A stretch of 64,000 nucleotides of DNA from positions 1,798,001 through 1,862,000 of the forward strand of contig OZ244783.1 of the NCBI GenBank assembly GCA_965219635.1, in the 5' to 3' direction. The stretch's first letter is position 1, and the number at the start of each line of letters is the position of its first letter. The notes under the pieces were generated by a model. That model ran no database searches, was not told where the DNA came from, and saw only the letters and a list, made by a program, of their open reading frames with translations. Source of the DNA: JAPOXR01 sp965219635 (GTDB taxonomy: Bacteria; Pseudomonadota; Alphaproteobacteria; Rhodobacterales; Rhodobacteraceae). A program made the translations under genes and the position numbers. This document shows, one piece after another, positions 1 through 8,546 of this stretch.

Positions 1-738
1 AAGGTAGCCGAATTTCTCGGGGCCAGGTGCCGGGAAACCGGCTTCGATCGTGGTTTGGCGGTAAACGTCCATGAGCTTGGACATGTTTCGTCCAATCAGG
101 AATGCTGCAAGGTTGTAGCCCCGCTGTGCCACTTCGATGGTTGACCCGGGACTTTGACACGGAACCCATACCGGTGGGTGCGGATTCTGCCAGCATTGCG
201 GCCAGACATTGACCTGCCGGTAATGATAGTTGCGTCCCTCGTAGTTGAAGGGGCCGTCCCGTGTCGACAGTGCCCGGGTGATCAGGTCAACCGCTTCCCA
301 GAACCGCTCCTGGTACCTTGCAGGATTGGAGTTCGCCAGCGACAGTTCGTTAGGCGCGCCCTTTACAAATCCCATCTGGATGCGCCCGCCGGACATGACA
401 TCCGCCATGGCGATCTGTTCGGCAAGAAGGACGACGTTCGGGCGGTTTGCGACCTGGAAGCCTATCGGCAGGATCTGCACGTTCTTGGTCATGCGCGCCA
501 TGATCGACATGGTCACCTCCGGCGAGGTGGAAATGCAGGTGGCCGTCGCGTGGTGCTCGTTGAGAGCAATGTTTATGCCGACTTCGTCGCACAGCAACCA
601 TTCATCCTGCCGCTCGTGGTAGATCTGCCGGGCAACCTTGGGGTCGCAGAGCCGGGAGGGAATTGTATTTCTGAGAGAGTCGGTGCTGTAGCCCCAGGCG
701 TCGGGATAGGGTTGTTCGGAAAAATGGAATATCTCCAT
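1..738 (-). CDS. Luciferase-like (LLM class) flavin-dependent monooxygenase, 3' end cut by window edge
   Basis: The reverse strand from an ATG at 738 stays open for 246 codons to the window edge, so the C-terminus is missing. The visible protein starts MEIFHFSEQPYP and carries features typical of bacterial luciferase-like monooxygenases: an early LNEHHA segment (the active-site histidine region), an LPIGFQVANRP strand and a DVMSGGRIQMGF segment that in this family shapes the FMN pocket. Such enzymes use reduced FMN from a separate reductase to oxygenate an organic substrate. A candidate reductase lies at 4477-5148. An AGGA element precedes the start, and the stop of the upstream hydrolase is only 19 bp away, so the two are probably one operon. 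The substrate cannot be told from sequence. Confidence 0.85.
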   Translation of the reverse strand, partial: MEIFHFSEQPYPDAWGYSTDSLRNTIPSRLCDPKVARQIYHERQDEWLLCDEVGINIALNEHHATATCISTSPEVTMSIMARMTKNVQILPIGFQVANRPNVVLLAEQIAMADVMSGGRIQMGFVKGAPNELSLANSNPARYQERFWEAVDLITRALSTRDGPFNYEGRNYHYRQVNVWPQCWQNPHPPVWVPCQSPGSTIEVAQRGYNLAAFLIGRNMSKLMDVYRQTTIEAGFPAPGPEKFGYL

Positions 739-757
739 GGTTGCTGTCCTCGCTTGA

Positions 758-1585
758 TCAGGCGGCGGGCCTGAATTCTCCCTCGCCGGAAAGATGAGCC
801 TCGATTGCTGCCACGAATTCGGCGGGCTTCTCTATGTGGGGGTAGTGGCCTGCTCCCTTGATCAATCTGAAACTTGCCCCGGGGATATGGGCTGCAAACG
901 CACGGCCATACTCCACACTCATCACATTGTCGCTCTCACCCCAAAGCACCAGGGTCGATGCACTGATCCGTTTCAGCCAGCGTTTGAGTGACGGATTGTG
1001 GAAATAGGGTTTCCAGCCGAAGAGGCACATCGTTTCCCGCGCCCGGGAGATTGCAATGAGCGTATGATCGGGAAGCTGAGTAATGTCGCGGCGGTTGGCA
1101 TCAGGGTCGTGATAAAAGGCTGCTGCGACTTCGGCTTGCGACATGGCATAGATGTCCTGAATGTCGCGAACCGTTGGATCCTCACTCACCCTGATCCCGA
1201 ATGGATTTGCCAGAACCAGCGCTCCAATGCGCTCGCAACTGCGGCTTGCCATCTCAGCTGCGATCCATCCGCCGAACGACGTGCCGACAAGAACGGTGTC
1301 ATGCAGATCCAGTTCTTCAAGCATCCGCAGATAGAACTGGGCAAAGTCTCCGATCTCCCGGAAGTCAATGGGAAGCTCTGACTGACCAAAGCCAGGGTTC
1401 TGTGGCATGATCACTTCGTGAGACCTGGCAAGCGGATCCGAGAACTTCTCATCGCGAATCCAGCTCTCGATCCCCTGCAGAAACAACAGGGGCCGTCCCT
1501 GCCCCTTTCGGCGGCAATCAATCATGACTCCATCGACTTCGATCTGGGGATCGGGTTTCTCGTAGAGATCAACTGACATCGCCAC
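758..1585 (-). CDS. Alpha/beta-fold hydrolase
   Basis: A 275-residue soluble protein with a complete alpha/beta hydrolase triad: nucleophile Ser103 in GTSFGG, acid Asp219 in WGESD and base His247 in GAGHYPH. A QNPGFGQSE segment fits the usual oxyanion/strand region after the first core strands. The family cleaves esters, lactones or C-C bonds, and beside a flavin monooxygenase it plausibly opens the ester or lactone formed by oxygenation; that role is inference. ATG codons occur at residues 1 and 3, and either could be the start. The gene lies 19 bp upstream of the LLM monooxygenase on the same strand and is divergent from the SDR gene at 1680, with about 95 bp between for promoters. Confidence 0.88.
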   Translation of the reverse strand: MAMSVDLYEKPDPQIEVDGVMIDCRRKGQGRPLLFLQGIESWIRDEKFSDPLARSHEVIMPQNPGFGQSELPIDFREIGDFAQFYLRMLEELDLHDTVLVGTSFGGWIAAEMASRSCERIGALVLANPFGIRVSEDPTVRDIQDIYAMSQAEVAAAFYHDPDANRRDITQLPDHTLIAISRARETMCLFGWKPYFHNPSLKRWLKRISASTLVLWGESDNVMSVEYGRAFAAHIPGASFRLIKGAGHYPHIEKPAEFVAAIEAHLSGEGEFRPAA

Positions 1586-1679
1586 TGCCTCGTGTTCTAT
1601 ATAGTGGTCTTGAACTCAGATTACAGACACACTAGAATTCCGTCAAGCGAAAACGGTTCCTTGGCCCGGACAACCGGCA

Positions 1680-2501
1680 ATGCAGATGGACATCTACTGG
1701 GATGAAGCGTTCGGGAACCGCCCCGTGCGGCGGCTGGACGGAAAGGTCGCGCTGATAACGGGAGCAGGCAGTTCGGGTCCCGGTTATGGAACCGGCAAGG
1801 CTACGGCCTGCCTGATGGCCCGCGAAGGTGCGCGTGTTGTACTGCTGGACCGCGATCAAGCAGCAGTTGATCAAACTCAATCTCTGATTGCCGAAGGCGA
1901 AGGCATGTCGTGCGCAGTGACGGGCGACATCACAAATGATGATGACGCCAAAGCCGCAGTTGACGCTACAGTTGAGGCCTACGGCACGCTTGATATCCTG
2001 GTCAATAATGTCGGAATTGTCGTGCGCGGCGATGCGGTCACGACAGCCCCCCACGATTGGCGCCGGGTACTGGATGCCAATCTGCTCGGCATGGTCAACA
2101 TGGCGCGCCATGCCGTACCCGTGATGGAAGCTGCGGGAGGTGGCGCCATCGTCAACATAAGCTCGATTTCGCCGCGCAGACCATATTCGGCGACGCCATA
2201 TTCTGTCTCCAAGGGCGGTGTAGACGCTCTCACGGCGGCAATGGCAGTTGACCACGGCCCCGCCGGAATCCGGGTCAACGGGATTGCACCGGGACCCTTG
2301 CTGACGCCGCGCGCCCAAGCGCGACAGACCAGCGAAGAACGAGCCATGCGCAGGTCCGCATCGCCACTCGGAATTGAGGGCAGCGGTTTTGACGTCGCCT
2401 GGGCAGCTGTCTTCCTGGCCAGCGACGAAGCACGCTACATCACTGGCACTGTGCTCACCGTCGATGGCGGAGTAAGCATCCAGGGACATCGCTACAGATA
2501 G
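1680..2501 (+). CDS. SDR family NAD(P)-dependent dehydrogenase/reductase
   Basis: A 273-residue classical short-chain dehydrogenase. The dinucleotide loop is the extended form TGAGSSGPGYGTGKA (residues 27-41) instead of plain TGxxxGIG. After it come the NNVG core motif (109-112), a catalytic serine in NISS, and the YSVSK pair Tyr174/Lys178. The C-terminus has the family segment TGTVLTVDGG. SDRs oxidise alcohols or reduce ketones with NAD(P). It heads a tight three-gene run: its TAG stop overlaps the AGGAGG ribosome-binding site of the next SDR. ATG codons at residues 1 and 3 are both possible starts; no strong Shine-Dalgarno is visible. The substrate is unknown. Confidence 0.88.
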   Translation: MQMDIYWDEAFGNRPVRRLDGKVALITGAGSSGPGYGTGKATACLMAREGARVVLLDRDQAAVDQTQSLIAEGEGMSCAVTGDITNDDDAKAAVDATVEAYGTLDILVNNVGIVVRGDAVTTAPHDWRRVLDANLLGMVNMARHAVPVMEAAGGGAIVNISSISPRRPYSATPYSVSKGGVDALTAAMAVDHGPAGIRVNGIAPGPLLTPRAQARQTSEERAMRRSASPLGIEGSGFDVAWAAVFLASDEARYITGTVLTVDGGVSIQGHRYR

Positions 2502-2510
2502 GAGGCCGCC

Positions 2511-3293
2511 ATGTCAGAGAGGGTCATACTGGTAACAGGTGCAGCTGGAGGGATCGGGTCGGCAATCTGCAGGGAACTGGCAGGAACAGGCACTGCGGTT
2601 CTGGCATGCGACCGCGACCACACTGCTGAACTGGACGCGGTTGTCGCCAACATCGAAGCCAAGGGTGGTCGCGCCTCCGCGGCTGCTGGCGACCTGCAAG
2701 ACCCGGATGTTCCGGCCAAACTGGTCGAAGCCGCGCTTCGTGAATTCGGATCCCTTTCCGGCGTGATCAGCAACGCCGGCGCTCCTTCGGCCGGGTGGCT
2801 CGATGAAGTAACCCTTCAAGAATGGGACCGCGCAATGGCGGTCAATCTTCGTGCCCATTGGTTGCTGGCGCGTGCGGCATTCACACACTTGCGCAAGGCC
2901 AAAGGCGTCATGGTCGCCATCGCGTCAGTTTCCGGACTGGGGCCGCAACACGGCATGGGACCCTACAATATCGCCAAGTGCGGCACGATCATGCTCTGCC
3001 AGACTCTCGCACAGGAATGGGGCCAACTCGGCATCCGCGTAAACGCCGTATCGCCCGGTTTCGTACGTTCACCATTGACCGAAGCCACCTATGCCGATCC
3101 TGCAAAAAAAGCTGCGCGCGAGGCGCTGGTGCCTTGGGGCCGGATCGGAACACCTGAGGACATTGCACGCGGTGTCGCCTGGCTGATGAACGATGGTGCA
3201 GGTTATGTGACAGGACACAACCTCGTTATCGACGGTGGATTTTCTGGCACCGCAAACCGGCAGATCACACCTGGAACGCGCAAGAATACCTGA
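2511..3293 (+). CDS. SDR family NAD(P)-dependent oxidoreductase
   Basis: A 260-residue classical SDR with the cofactor loop TGAAGGIG (9-16), SNAG core, catalytic Ser139 and the YNIAK pair Tyr152/Lys156, and a C-terminal TGHNLVIDGG segment. An AGGAGG ribosome-binding site sits 5-6 bases before the ATG and overlaps the stop of the preceding SDR, so the two are translated together. It is only moderately similar to the first SDR and is not a recent duplicate. With the MFS carrier that follows at a one-base gap it forms an operon. It probably catalyses a second alcohol/ketone step in the same catabolic route (inference). Confidence 0.88.
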   Translation: MSERVILVTGAAGGIGSAICRELAGTGTAVLACDRDHTAELDAVVANIEAKGGRASAAAGDLQDPDVPAKLVEAALREFGSLSGVISNAGAPSAGWLDEVTLQEWDRAMAVNLRAHWLLARAAFTHLRKAKGVMVAIASVSGLGPQHGMGPYNIAKCGTIMLCQTLAQEWGQLGIRVNAVSPGFVRSPLTEATYADPAKKAAREALVPWGRIGTPEDIARGVAWLMNDGAGYVTGHNLVIDGGFSGTANRQITPGTRKNT

Positions 3294-3294
3294 C

Positions 3295-4476
3295 GTGGCG
3301 AAAAACCATGCACCCCTTGTGCTGGCAGCGGCAACGCTGGCCAGGTTGGCCATGGCGTTCCAGTACAGCGCCATTGCCGCCATGGGGCCAACACTTGTCC
3401 ATGAAGTTGGCCTGACGATTGGCCAACTGGGCCTCCTGATTGCGCTCTACACGCTGCCCGCAATCGTCCTTGCCTTGCCAAGTGGAATTCTGAGTCAACG
3501 TTTCGGCGACATCTGGACCGGGATCGCGGCGTTGATGCTGCTGACTGCAGGCGGTGCAGGTGGAATGCTGGCCGATGGGTTTGGTGGACTTGCCGTCTCT
3601 CGCGTGATTGCCGGCGCTGGCGCAACAGCAGTCACGATTGTCACGGGCACCATTCTGTCTCGCTGGTATACCGGCAAGTCGCTCGGTCGCGCCATGTCGG
3701 TGCTGCTATTCTCATGGCCCTTGGGCCTCGGGTTCGCCCTCGTCGTAATTCCGGTCGTGACAGAAGTTCACGGCGTTGCCGTGGCATTCGCAATCATGGG
3801 GCTAAGCAGTGCCCTGCCCCTTTGCTTGTACCTGATCCTCATGCTCGTAAAGGGTCGAGATGTGCCACCTCCTTCTACTGCTTCTGGCGTCACCCAGGAT
3901 CGTAAGCTGCGTTGGCCGGAGTTGGGCTTTGTTGGCCTGGCCGCGATTTTTTGGGCCAGTTTCAACGGAGCCTTCATCATGCTCCTGAGCTTTGGTCCGG
4001 TTCACATTCATGGTGGACCCGTCAGTGCTGTGGAAGCGGGCTTGATACTCAGCCTTGCACTGGTTGCGAATGCACTCGGCACACTGTTTGCCGGCCGCAT
4101 ATCTGAACTGTTCAGCCGGCCAATCATCCTGGTGGGAGTCTGCAGCCTGGGCTTGGCACTCGGACTTGCGTTGTTGTTGTTATGGGGGGCGCTGCCCGTA
4201 ATACTCGCCTGGATTGGCCTGTGCAGCGCCATCCCAGTACCCATTGTCATGGCATTGATTGTCTCGTCCATTGCGGATCAGCGCCGGAACCTCGCAATGG
4301 GAATATTCTATGCCCTCTCCTACACCGCTCTCGCAGTATTCGTTTCGTTGGCCGGCCTGCTGGGTGACATATACGGTTCAACCGCATCACCAATATGGAC
4401 CGGTGTTGTTCTGGCGGTCGCAACCGCAACCATGCTGCCGGGGATTACTGCGCTACGCCTGAAGGTTGCCGACTGA
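3295..4476 (+). CDS. Major facilitator superfamily transporter, CynX/NimT-like
   Basis: A hydrophobic protein of about 393 residues with roughly twelve membrane segments. The GIATAL-like loops and RFGDIW segment after TM2 match MFS carriers, most like the cyanate/nitrate/2-nitroimidazole permease group. I place the start at GTG 3295, one base after the stop of the upstream SDR; an in-frame ATG at 3235 would overlap that gene by 59 bp and adds a non-membrane leader. The position in the SDR operon suggests import of the compound degraded or export of a product. It ends immediately next to the convergent FMN reductase gene, with no spacer. Confidence 0.85.
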   Translation: MAKNHAPLVLAAATLARLAMAFQYSAIAAMGPTLVHEVGLTIGQLGLLIALYTLPAIVLALPSGILSQRFGDIWTGIAALMLLTAGGAGGMLADGFGGLAVSRVIAGAGATAVTIVTGTILSRWYTGKSLGRAMSVLLFSWPLGLGFALVVIPVVTEVHGVAVAFAIMGLSSALPLCLYLILMLVKGRDVPPPSTASGVTQDRKLRWPELGFVGLAAIFWASFNGAFIMLLSFGPVHIHGGPVSAVEAGLILSLALVANALGTLFAGRISELFSRPIILVGVCSLGLALGLALLLLWGALPVILAWIGLCSAIPVPIVMALIVSSIADQRRNLAMGIFYALSYTALAVFVSLAGLLGDIYGSTASPIWTGVVLAVATATMLPGITALRLKVAD

Positions 4477-5148
4477 TCAGCTCTCAGGACGCTCAATCCT
4501 GATTTTCGGGAACCACTCGCCCGTATCCGGCCAGAGTTCCCAGTCCGGATAGGCCGCCCGGGCCGTGAACCGCATGACTCCGAAGACCACAACCTGCCGG
4601 GCCATGTAGCGCAGGCGATTGTTGAGGTCCTCATCAAGGCAGTTGGCGTCATCGTCGAATTTTGCCGGGCCGGTGGAGTTGATCGTAATGCCGAGCGGCG
4701 TCGGCCAGCCCCTCAACGCGTGAACTATGTCTCGGAGCGTGCCGAGTGTCGCCTGAGCGGCCTGCCACCCCCCTGCAACCCCGATGCAACCCACTGCGCG
4801 AGCGCTGAAATATGCCTTGTCATCGGCATGCATATCCTGCGTGTAGTCGAGGGCATTCTTCAGGTGCCCCGAGATTGATCCATGGTAGCCTGGGCTGGCA
4901 AGAATTATCCCGTCGGATTGCCGCAATGCGTCTACAAAGGCCGTCTCCTGCGCTGTCCTCTCGGCATGGGCAGGATCATAAATCGGAAATATGATGTCTG
5001 GGCCGGCAAACATCCGTACCTCAGCACCGGCTTCCTCGGCGTGCTTCAAGGCACAGCGCACTGCCAATTCCGAACCGGATCCAGGCCGGGTCGTGCCGCC
5101 GATACCGACAATGGATGGCCGGCAGCCGATGTCACCAATTCTGTTCAT
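4477..5148 (-). CDS. NADPH-dependent FMN reductase family protein
   Basis: A flavodoxin-fold reductase of about 223 residues. The phosphate-binding loop GGTTRPGSGSE lies near the N-terminus and the family signature SPGYHGSISGHLKNAL in the middle; both contact FMN in this family. ATG 5148 is chosen because a GGAG element lies about nine bases upstream; a GTG at 5163 is also in frame. These enzymes reduce FMN with NAD(P)H and can feed reduced flavin to a partner monooxygenase. The luciferase-like monooxygenase at the window start is an obvious candidate partner, although they are not in the same transcription unit. It converges with the MFS gene. Confidence 0.85.
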   Translation of the reverse strand: MNRIGDIGCRPSIVGIGGTTRPGSGSELAVRCALKHAEEAGAEVRMFAGPDIIFPIYDPAHAERTAQETAFVDALRQSDGIILASPGYHGSISGHLKNALDYTQDMHADDKAYFSARAVGCIGVAGGWQAAQATLGTLRDIVHALRGWPTPLGITINSTGPAKFDDDANCLDEDLNNRLRYMARQVVVFGVMRFTARAAYPDWELWPDTGEWFPKIRIERPES

Positions 5149-5218
5149 TTGAGCCGTCTCCACCCATCATGGTATGCCGGTATTGACCTGCACTCTGCCG
5201 AATTCCCTTGCGGCATAG

Positions 5219-6526
5219 TCAGTTCAGCAGGTTTGGAAGGAAAAGGCTGAGCTGCGGAAATCCGATGATCAGCGCCATGATCAAAACTTCTGCTGCCAGA
5301 AACCAGGTCAGCCCGCGGAAAATGGTACCCAAGGGCACCTGGTCACCAACTACCGATTTGACGACGAAGGCATTCAAACCGACCGGAGGCGTCAGGAGGC
5401 CTATCTCGATAAACTTTACGACCAACACCCCGAACCAGATCAGGTCATAACCAAGCGCGGTCGCAATCGGCAGCAGCACCGGCAACGAGACAAGCATGAC
5501 GCCAATCCCTTCCAGAAACATGCCGAGGATGATGTAGAGCAGGCAGATTGCCAGAATGACCACGAGTGGATCGTAAGTCGCCGACCGGACGACACCCGCC
5601 GCAAATCTCGGCACCCCGGACAAGGCAAGGAACTTGGTGAACAACACTGTACCGATAACGATGAAGAACAGCATCGCTGTTGTTTTTGCAGCATCGGACA
5701 GACTCTTGACGAAGACGCTCCAAGACATCTGCCCGCGGCCGATGGCGACACATAGCGTGACAGCGGCAGCAGCTGCCCCCGCCTCGGTCGGTGTGGTCGT
5801 TCCCGTGTAGATGCCCACAACGACAAACAGAATGATGACAGGGAATGGCCAGATCTCGATGATTGCCCGCAGCTTTTCCTGTCCCGAGAATGGCTCATCG
5901 GGCATCGGTGCGAGATCCGGGTTGCGGCGAACCCGAGTGTAGATCATCGTACAATATACGATGGCAGTGATCAGGCCTGGCACAATGCCTGCCATCAACA
6001 GCTTCGCCACCGATTGTTCGGCATACCACCCGTAGAGAACGAACGCGACCGACGGGGGTATCAGGGCACCAAGGGTGCCGGCTGCGGCAACGGTAGAGGT
6101 CGCCAACGCCTTGTCGTATTTGTATTTCAACATCTCCGGCAGGGCCAGGCGGCTCATGGCAGCAGTTGTCGCCAGCGTAGAGCCGGAAACCGCTGCAAAT
6201 CCGGCCGCCGCAAGGTTGGTCGCAATTGCCAGCCCGCCGGGTGCAAATCCGATCAGAACGCGCGCTGCCCGGAATATTGATGCAGCCATCCCGGAATTCT
6301 GCGCGAAGGTTCCCATGAGCAGGAACATCGGGACTGCGCTCAGTGTCCACGAGGCCGAGAAATCGTAGGGAACCTCCCCCAATGCGCCGAACGCCGCGCG
6401 CTCGCCGCGCATCAGCCAGATGCCTCCGATCGAGACAGTCGCAAGTGAAACGGCAATGGGCACACGGACCGCCAGGAGCCCGATCATGAGGCCTATGCCA
6501 TAGAAGCCGATCTCGAGATTGGTCAC
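5219..6526 (-). CDS. dctM: TRAP transporter large permease (DctM-type)
   Basis: About 435 residues with many membrane segments, matching the 4TM-large subunit of tripartite ATP-independent periplasmic transporters. Recognisable stretches are LLMGTFAQNSGMAASIF, the SGSTLATTAAM loop, the TLGALIPPSVAFVLYGW segment and a C-terminal GLLTPPVGLNAFV motif. The start is the GTG at 6526, giving a GTGA overlap with the stop of dctQ and thus translational coupling; upstream in-frame codons have no membrane character. The subunit moves the substrate with sodium. Substrate specificity is not readable, but the surrounding dehydrogenases suggest a carbon source for the catabolic cluster. Confidence 0.93.
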   Translation of the reverse strand: MTNLEIGFYGIGLMIGLLAVRVPIAVSLATVSIGGIWLMRGERAAFGALGEVPYDFSASWTLSAVPMFLLMGTFAQNSGMAASIFRAARVLIGFAPGGLAIATNLAAAGFAAVSGSTLATTAAMSRLALPEMLKYKYDKALATSTVAAAGTLGALIPPSVAFVLYGWYAEQSVAKLLMAGIVPGLITAIVYCTMIYTRVRRNPDLAPMPDEPFSGQEKLRAIIEIWPFPVIILFVVVGIYTGTTTPTEAGAAAAAVTLCVAIGRGQMSWSVFVKSLSDAAKTTAMLFFIVIGTVLFTKFLALSGVPRFAAGVVRSATYDPLVVILAICLLYIILGMFLEGIGVMLVSLPVLLPIATALGYDLIWFGVLVVKFIEIGLLTPPVGLNAFVVKSVVGDQVPLGTIFRGLTWFLAAEVLIMALIIGFPQLSLFLPNLLN

Positions 6527-7056
6527 AGAGCGTCTCCTGGATCGTGGGCTTCCGGCTCCTCGCCCGAGAAGATCGCGAGAACATCCTGAATCAATTGGAG
6601 CAGGCACCAGGCGGAGGTGAGCGCAAAGCCGACAACAGGGAACCACCGGCCCAGCCAGACCTCAACCTGGAATTCGATGTTGTTGGCGAGCTCTCCAACC
6701 AGTGTTTTTTCGATCGCGACTTCGAGCCCATGCCAGAACAGGGTTGCGGAAAGCAGTAACGTCAATAGGAGAGCAAGCGCATCAAGGGTTCGCTGCACTC
6801 GTGCGCCAAGCTTCTGAGTAAACAGTTCGATGAAAATATGCCGCCGCTCGCGCTGTACGGCCGCAAGCGGCAGAAACACCACTGCCACCATGTAAAACAG
6901 GCTGACCATCTCAAGCGTCCCGACAATCGGATGCCGGATGATGAGCTTGGCAACGACATCTGCGGCGACATGGAACATCATCACCGCAGTGGCGGCTGCC
7001 GCCAGCCACAACAAGACGGACGTTAAAGCCGCAAGGTAGTTTTCAGCGCGTGCCAT
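6523..7056 (-). CDS. dctQ: TRAP transporter small permease (DctQ-type)
   Basis: A 177-residue protein with four predicted membrane helices (around residues 10-32, 47-66, 91-108 and 133-155), the size and topology of DctQ. It carries the conserved helix-2 pattern FYMVAVVFLPLAAVQRERRHI. It overlaps dctM by four bases and follows dctP by 44 bp. That gap contains a 13-bp perfect stem-loop whose 3' arm ends eight bases before this ATG, so the likely ribosome-binding segment GCGGAA is buried in the stem. Translation of the membrane subunits may therefore be kept lower than that of the binding protein. Confidence 0.9.
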   Translation of the reverse strand: MARAENYLAALTSVLLWLAAAATAVMMFHVAADVVAKLIIRHPIVGTLEMVSLFYMVAVVFLPLAAVQRERRHIFIELFTQKLGARVQRTLDALALLLTLLLSATLFWHGLEVAIEKTLVGELANNIEFQVEVWLGRWFPVVGFALTSAWCLLQLIQDVLAIFSGEEPEAHDPGDAL

Positions 7057-7064
7057 CGACAGTC

Positions 7065-7093
7065 GGGTTCCGCCCGGTCACCGGGCGGAACCC
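7065..7093 (-). promoter_or_regulatory. Intercistronic stem-loop between dctP and dctQ
   Basis: A 13-bp perfect inverted repeat (GGGTTCCGCCCGG and its complement) with a 3-base loop. It lies between the dctP stop (7101-7103) and the dctQ start (7056). No U-run follows, so it is not a typical intrinsic terminator. It could protect the 3' end of a dctP-only mRNA and occlude the dctQ ribosome-binding site. Confidence 0.75.
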
Positions 7094-7100
7094 CGCCTTT

Positions 7101-8192
7101 TCAGAGATTGGCGTAGATCTCGTTGGCGATGGCGTCCCTCATTGCCGCTTCATCTTCTCCAACGGATTCGACAATGCCGTTCCACTTGGCCACCAGTTCC
7201 TCAAACCTGTCGAGGATTGATTGAGCACTGGGAACTCCGTTCGCTTCGCCCCAAGCCTGAACGACGGCCCGTTCGGATGCAAACCAGGCATCCATGAACG
7301 CGCGCATCTCGTCGGACGGAGCGCCCCAGACAACTCCCTTTTCTTCCGACAGGCGGCGCACTTCACCGGCCTTGGCAACACCGTTTGCAGCGGCATTGGC
7401 GACCAGGGTCGGCAGGCTTTCCGAAATAGCCGCGCGTTGCTCGTCGCTCATGTCGTCCCAGAGGCCGGTATTGACGCCGAACACCATGCCGTTGTTGTAC
7501 TGGCCGACCGGCAGGTCAAGCACATAACCAACCGTGTCCCAAAGCGAATATGCCTGAAGCCAGAAGACTGAGCCGATTGCGCATTCGACCTGGCCGCGGC
7601 TCATGGCCTCCATCACTTCGACGGTCGGCGTATTGACAGGAACTCCTCCCATTCTCTCGACCAGGCGGAGATTTGCCGAAGCAGCCCGGATCGACTTGTC
7701 CTCGAGGTCAGCAAAGCTGGAGATCGGATTCTTGCACATGAGGTAGAAATGCGGCGTTCCCGCGTAGGCAAGAGCCTTCACTTCATGCTGTTCGGCCTCT
7801 GCCACACATTCCGGGCATGTGAGCGCAAGCTCGGTCGACGCCGCGGAAATCGCGTAGGGGCTGGATTGGATCGACGCATATTGGGTGATCATGGTGTCGA
7901 TCGGCATTTCTGCCTGGTAAATTGATCCGGCAATATAGCCTGCATCGACCAATCCGTCGCCGATAGCGCCCAGAACGGTCCGCATCTGCACCACTGAGCT
8001 GTCATAGTGGGTCTCGAAAGTAATCTCGCCGCCCGAGCGATCGGAAACCTCTGCCGTAAAGGCATCCATGGCCAGCGAAGCCGGATCGGTAGACGGGGCC
8101 CAGGACCCGTAGACGAGGTTTGTTTCCGCAAGCGCAGAGCCGGCAAGGGTTGCACTCATTGCTATTGCGGTTGCGTATGCCAGATTCTTCAT
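7101..8192 (-). CDS. dctP: TRAP transporter substrate-binding protein (DctP-type)
   Basis: A 363-residue exported protein. Residues 1-22 form a signal peptide with an ALAE cleavage region, followed by a periplasmic DctP/SBP_bac_7 domain starting NLVYGSWAP. The segment LEDKSIRAASANLRLVERMG contains the conserved arginine that usually holds a substrate carboxylate, and VEVMEAMSRGQVECAIG matches the hinge region of the family. A strong AAGGAGG ribosome-binding site sits just before the ATG. It leads the dctP-dctQ-dctM operon. The ligand is probably an organic acid by family habit, though other ligands occur. A CPEC cysteine pair near residue 125 is unusual and might form a disulfide. Confidence 0.9.
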   Translation of the reverse strand: MKNLAYATAIAMSATLAGSALAETNLVYGSWAPSTDPASLAMDAFTAEVSDRSGGEITFETHYDSSVVQMRTVLGAIGDGLVDAGYIAGSIYQAEMPIDTMITQYASIQSSPYAISAASTELALTCPECVAEAEQHEVKALAYAGTPHFYLMCKNPISSFADLEDKSIRAASANLRLVERMGGVPVNTPTVEVMEAMSRGQVECAIGSVFWLQAYSLWDTVGYVLDLPVGQYNNGMVFGVNTGLWDDMSDEQRAAISESLPTLVANAAANGVAKAGEVRRLSEEKGVVWGAPSDEMRAFMDAWFASERAVVQAWGEANGVPSAQSILDRFEELVAKWNGIVESVGEDEAAMRDAIANEIYANL

Positions 8193-8546
8193 GGGTTCCT
8201 CCTTTTGAATTGGCCTTGTTGCTGGTCAGAAAGTCTGACGGCATGACCGCAACTCCCCACATGCCCGAAAAATGTACGCGGGAATTGCGATTTGTAGATT
8301 GCGTGGATTGACCATAGCAGTGGCGCCCTCTGCGGCTGTTGCCGGCTTCGGCGGCATGGATGCGATACAGGTCGATACCGGCTTGCATGGTTCGCCGGGC
8401 AAGAGCCGCCGTGCCCTTGTTTGGTCAAGTTTGCTCTCGCCGTTCGCAACAAACATGCGCCGTTCGTCCTTCCGACAGCATTGCCACGGCTGACTTGCGC
8501 TGCTGCGCGGCAGGCCTTCTGGCGGCGGATTTGTATTTCGAATTGC
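8193..8546. other. Non-coding spacer upstream of dctP
   Basis: About 350 bp between the aldehyde dehydrogenase stop and the dctP start. Short open frames on both strands lack ribosome-binding sites and family character. It presumably carries the dctP operon promoter; no clear -35/-10 pair or palindrome was recognised. Confidence 0.5.
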
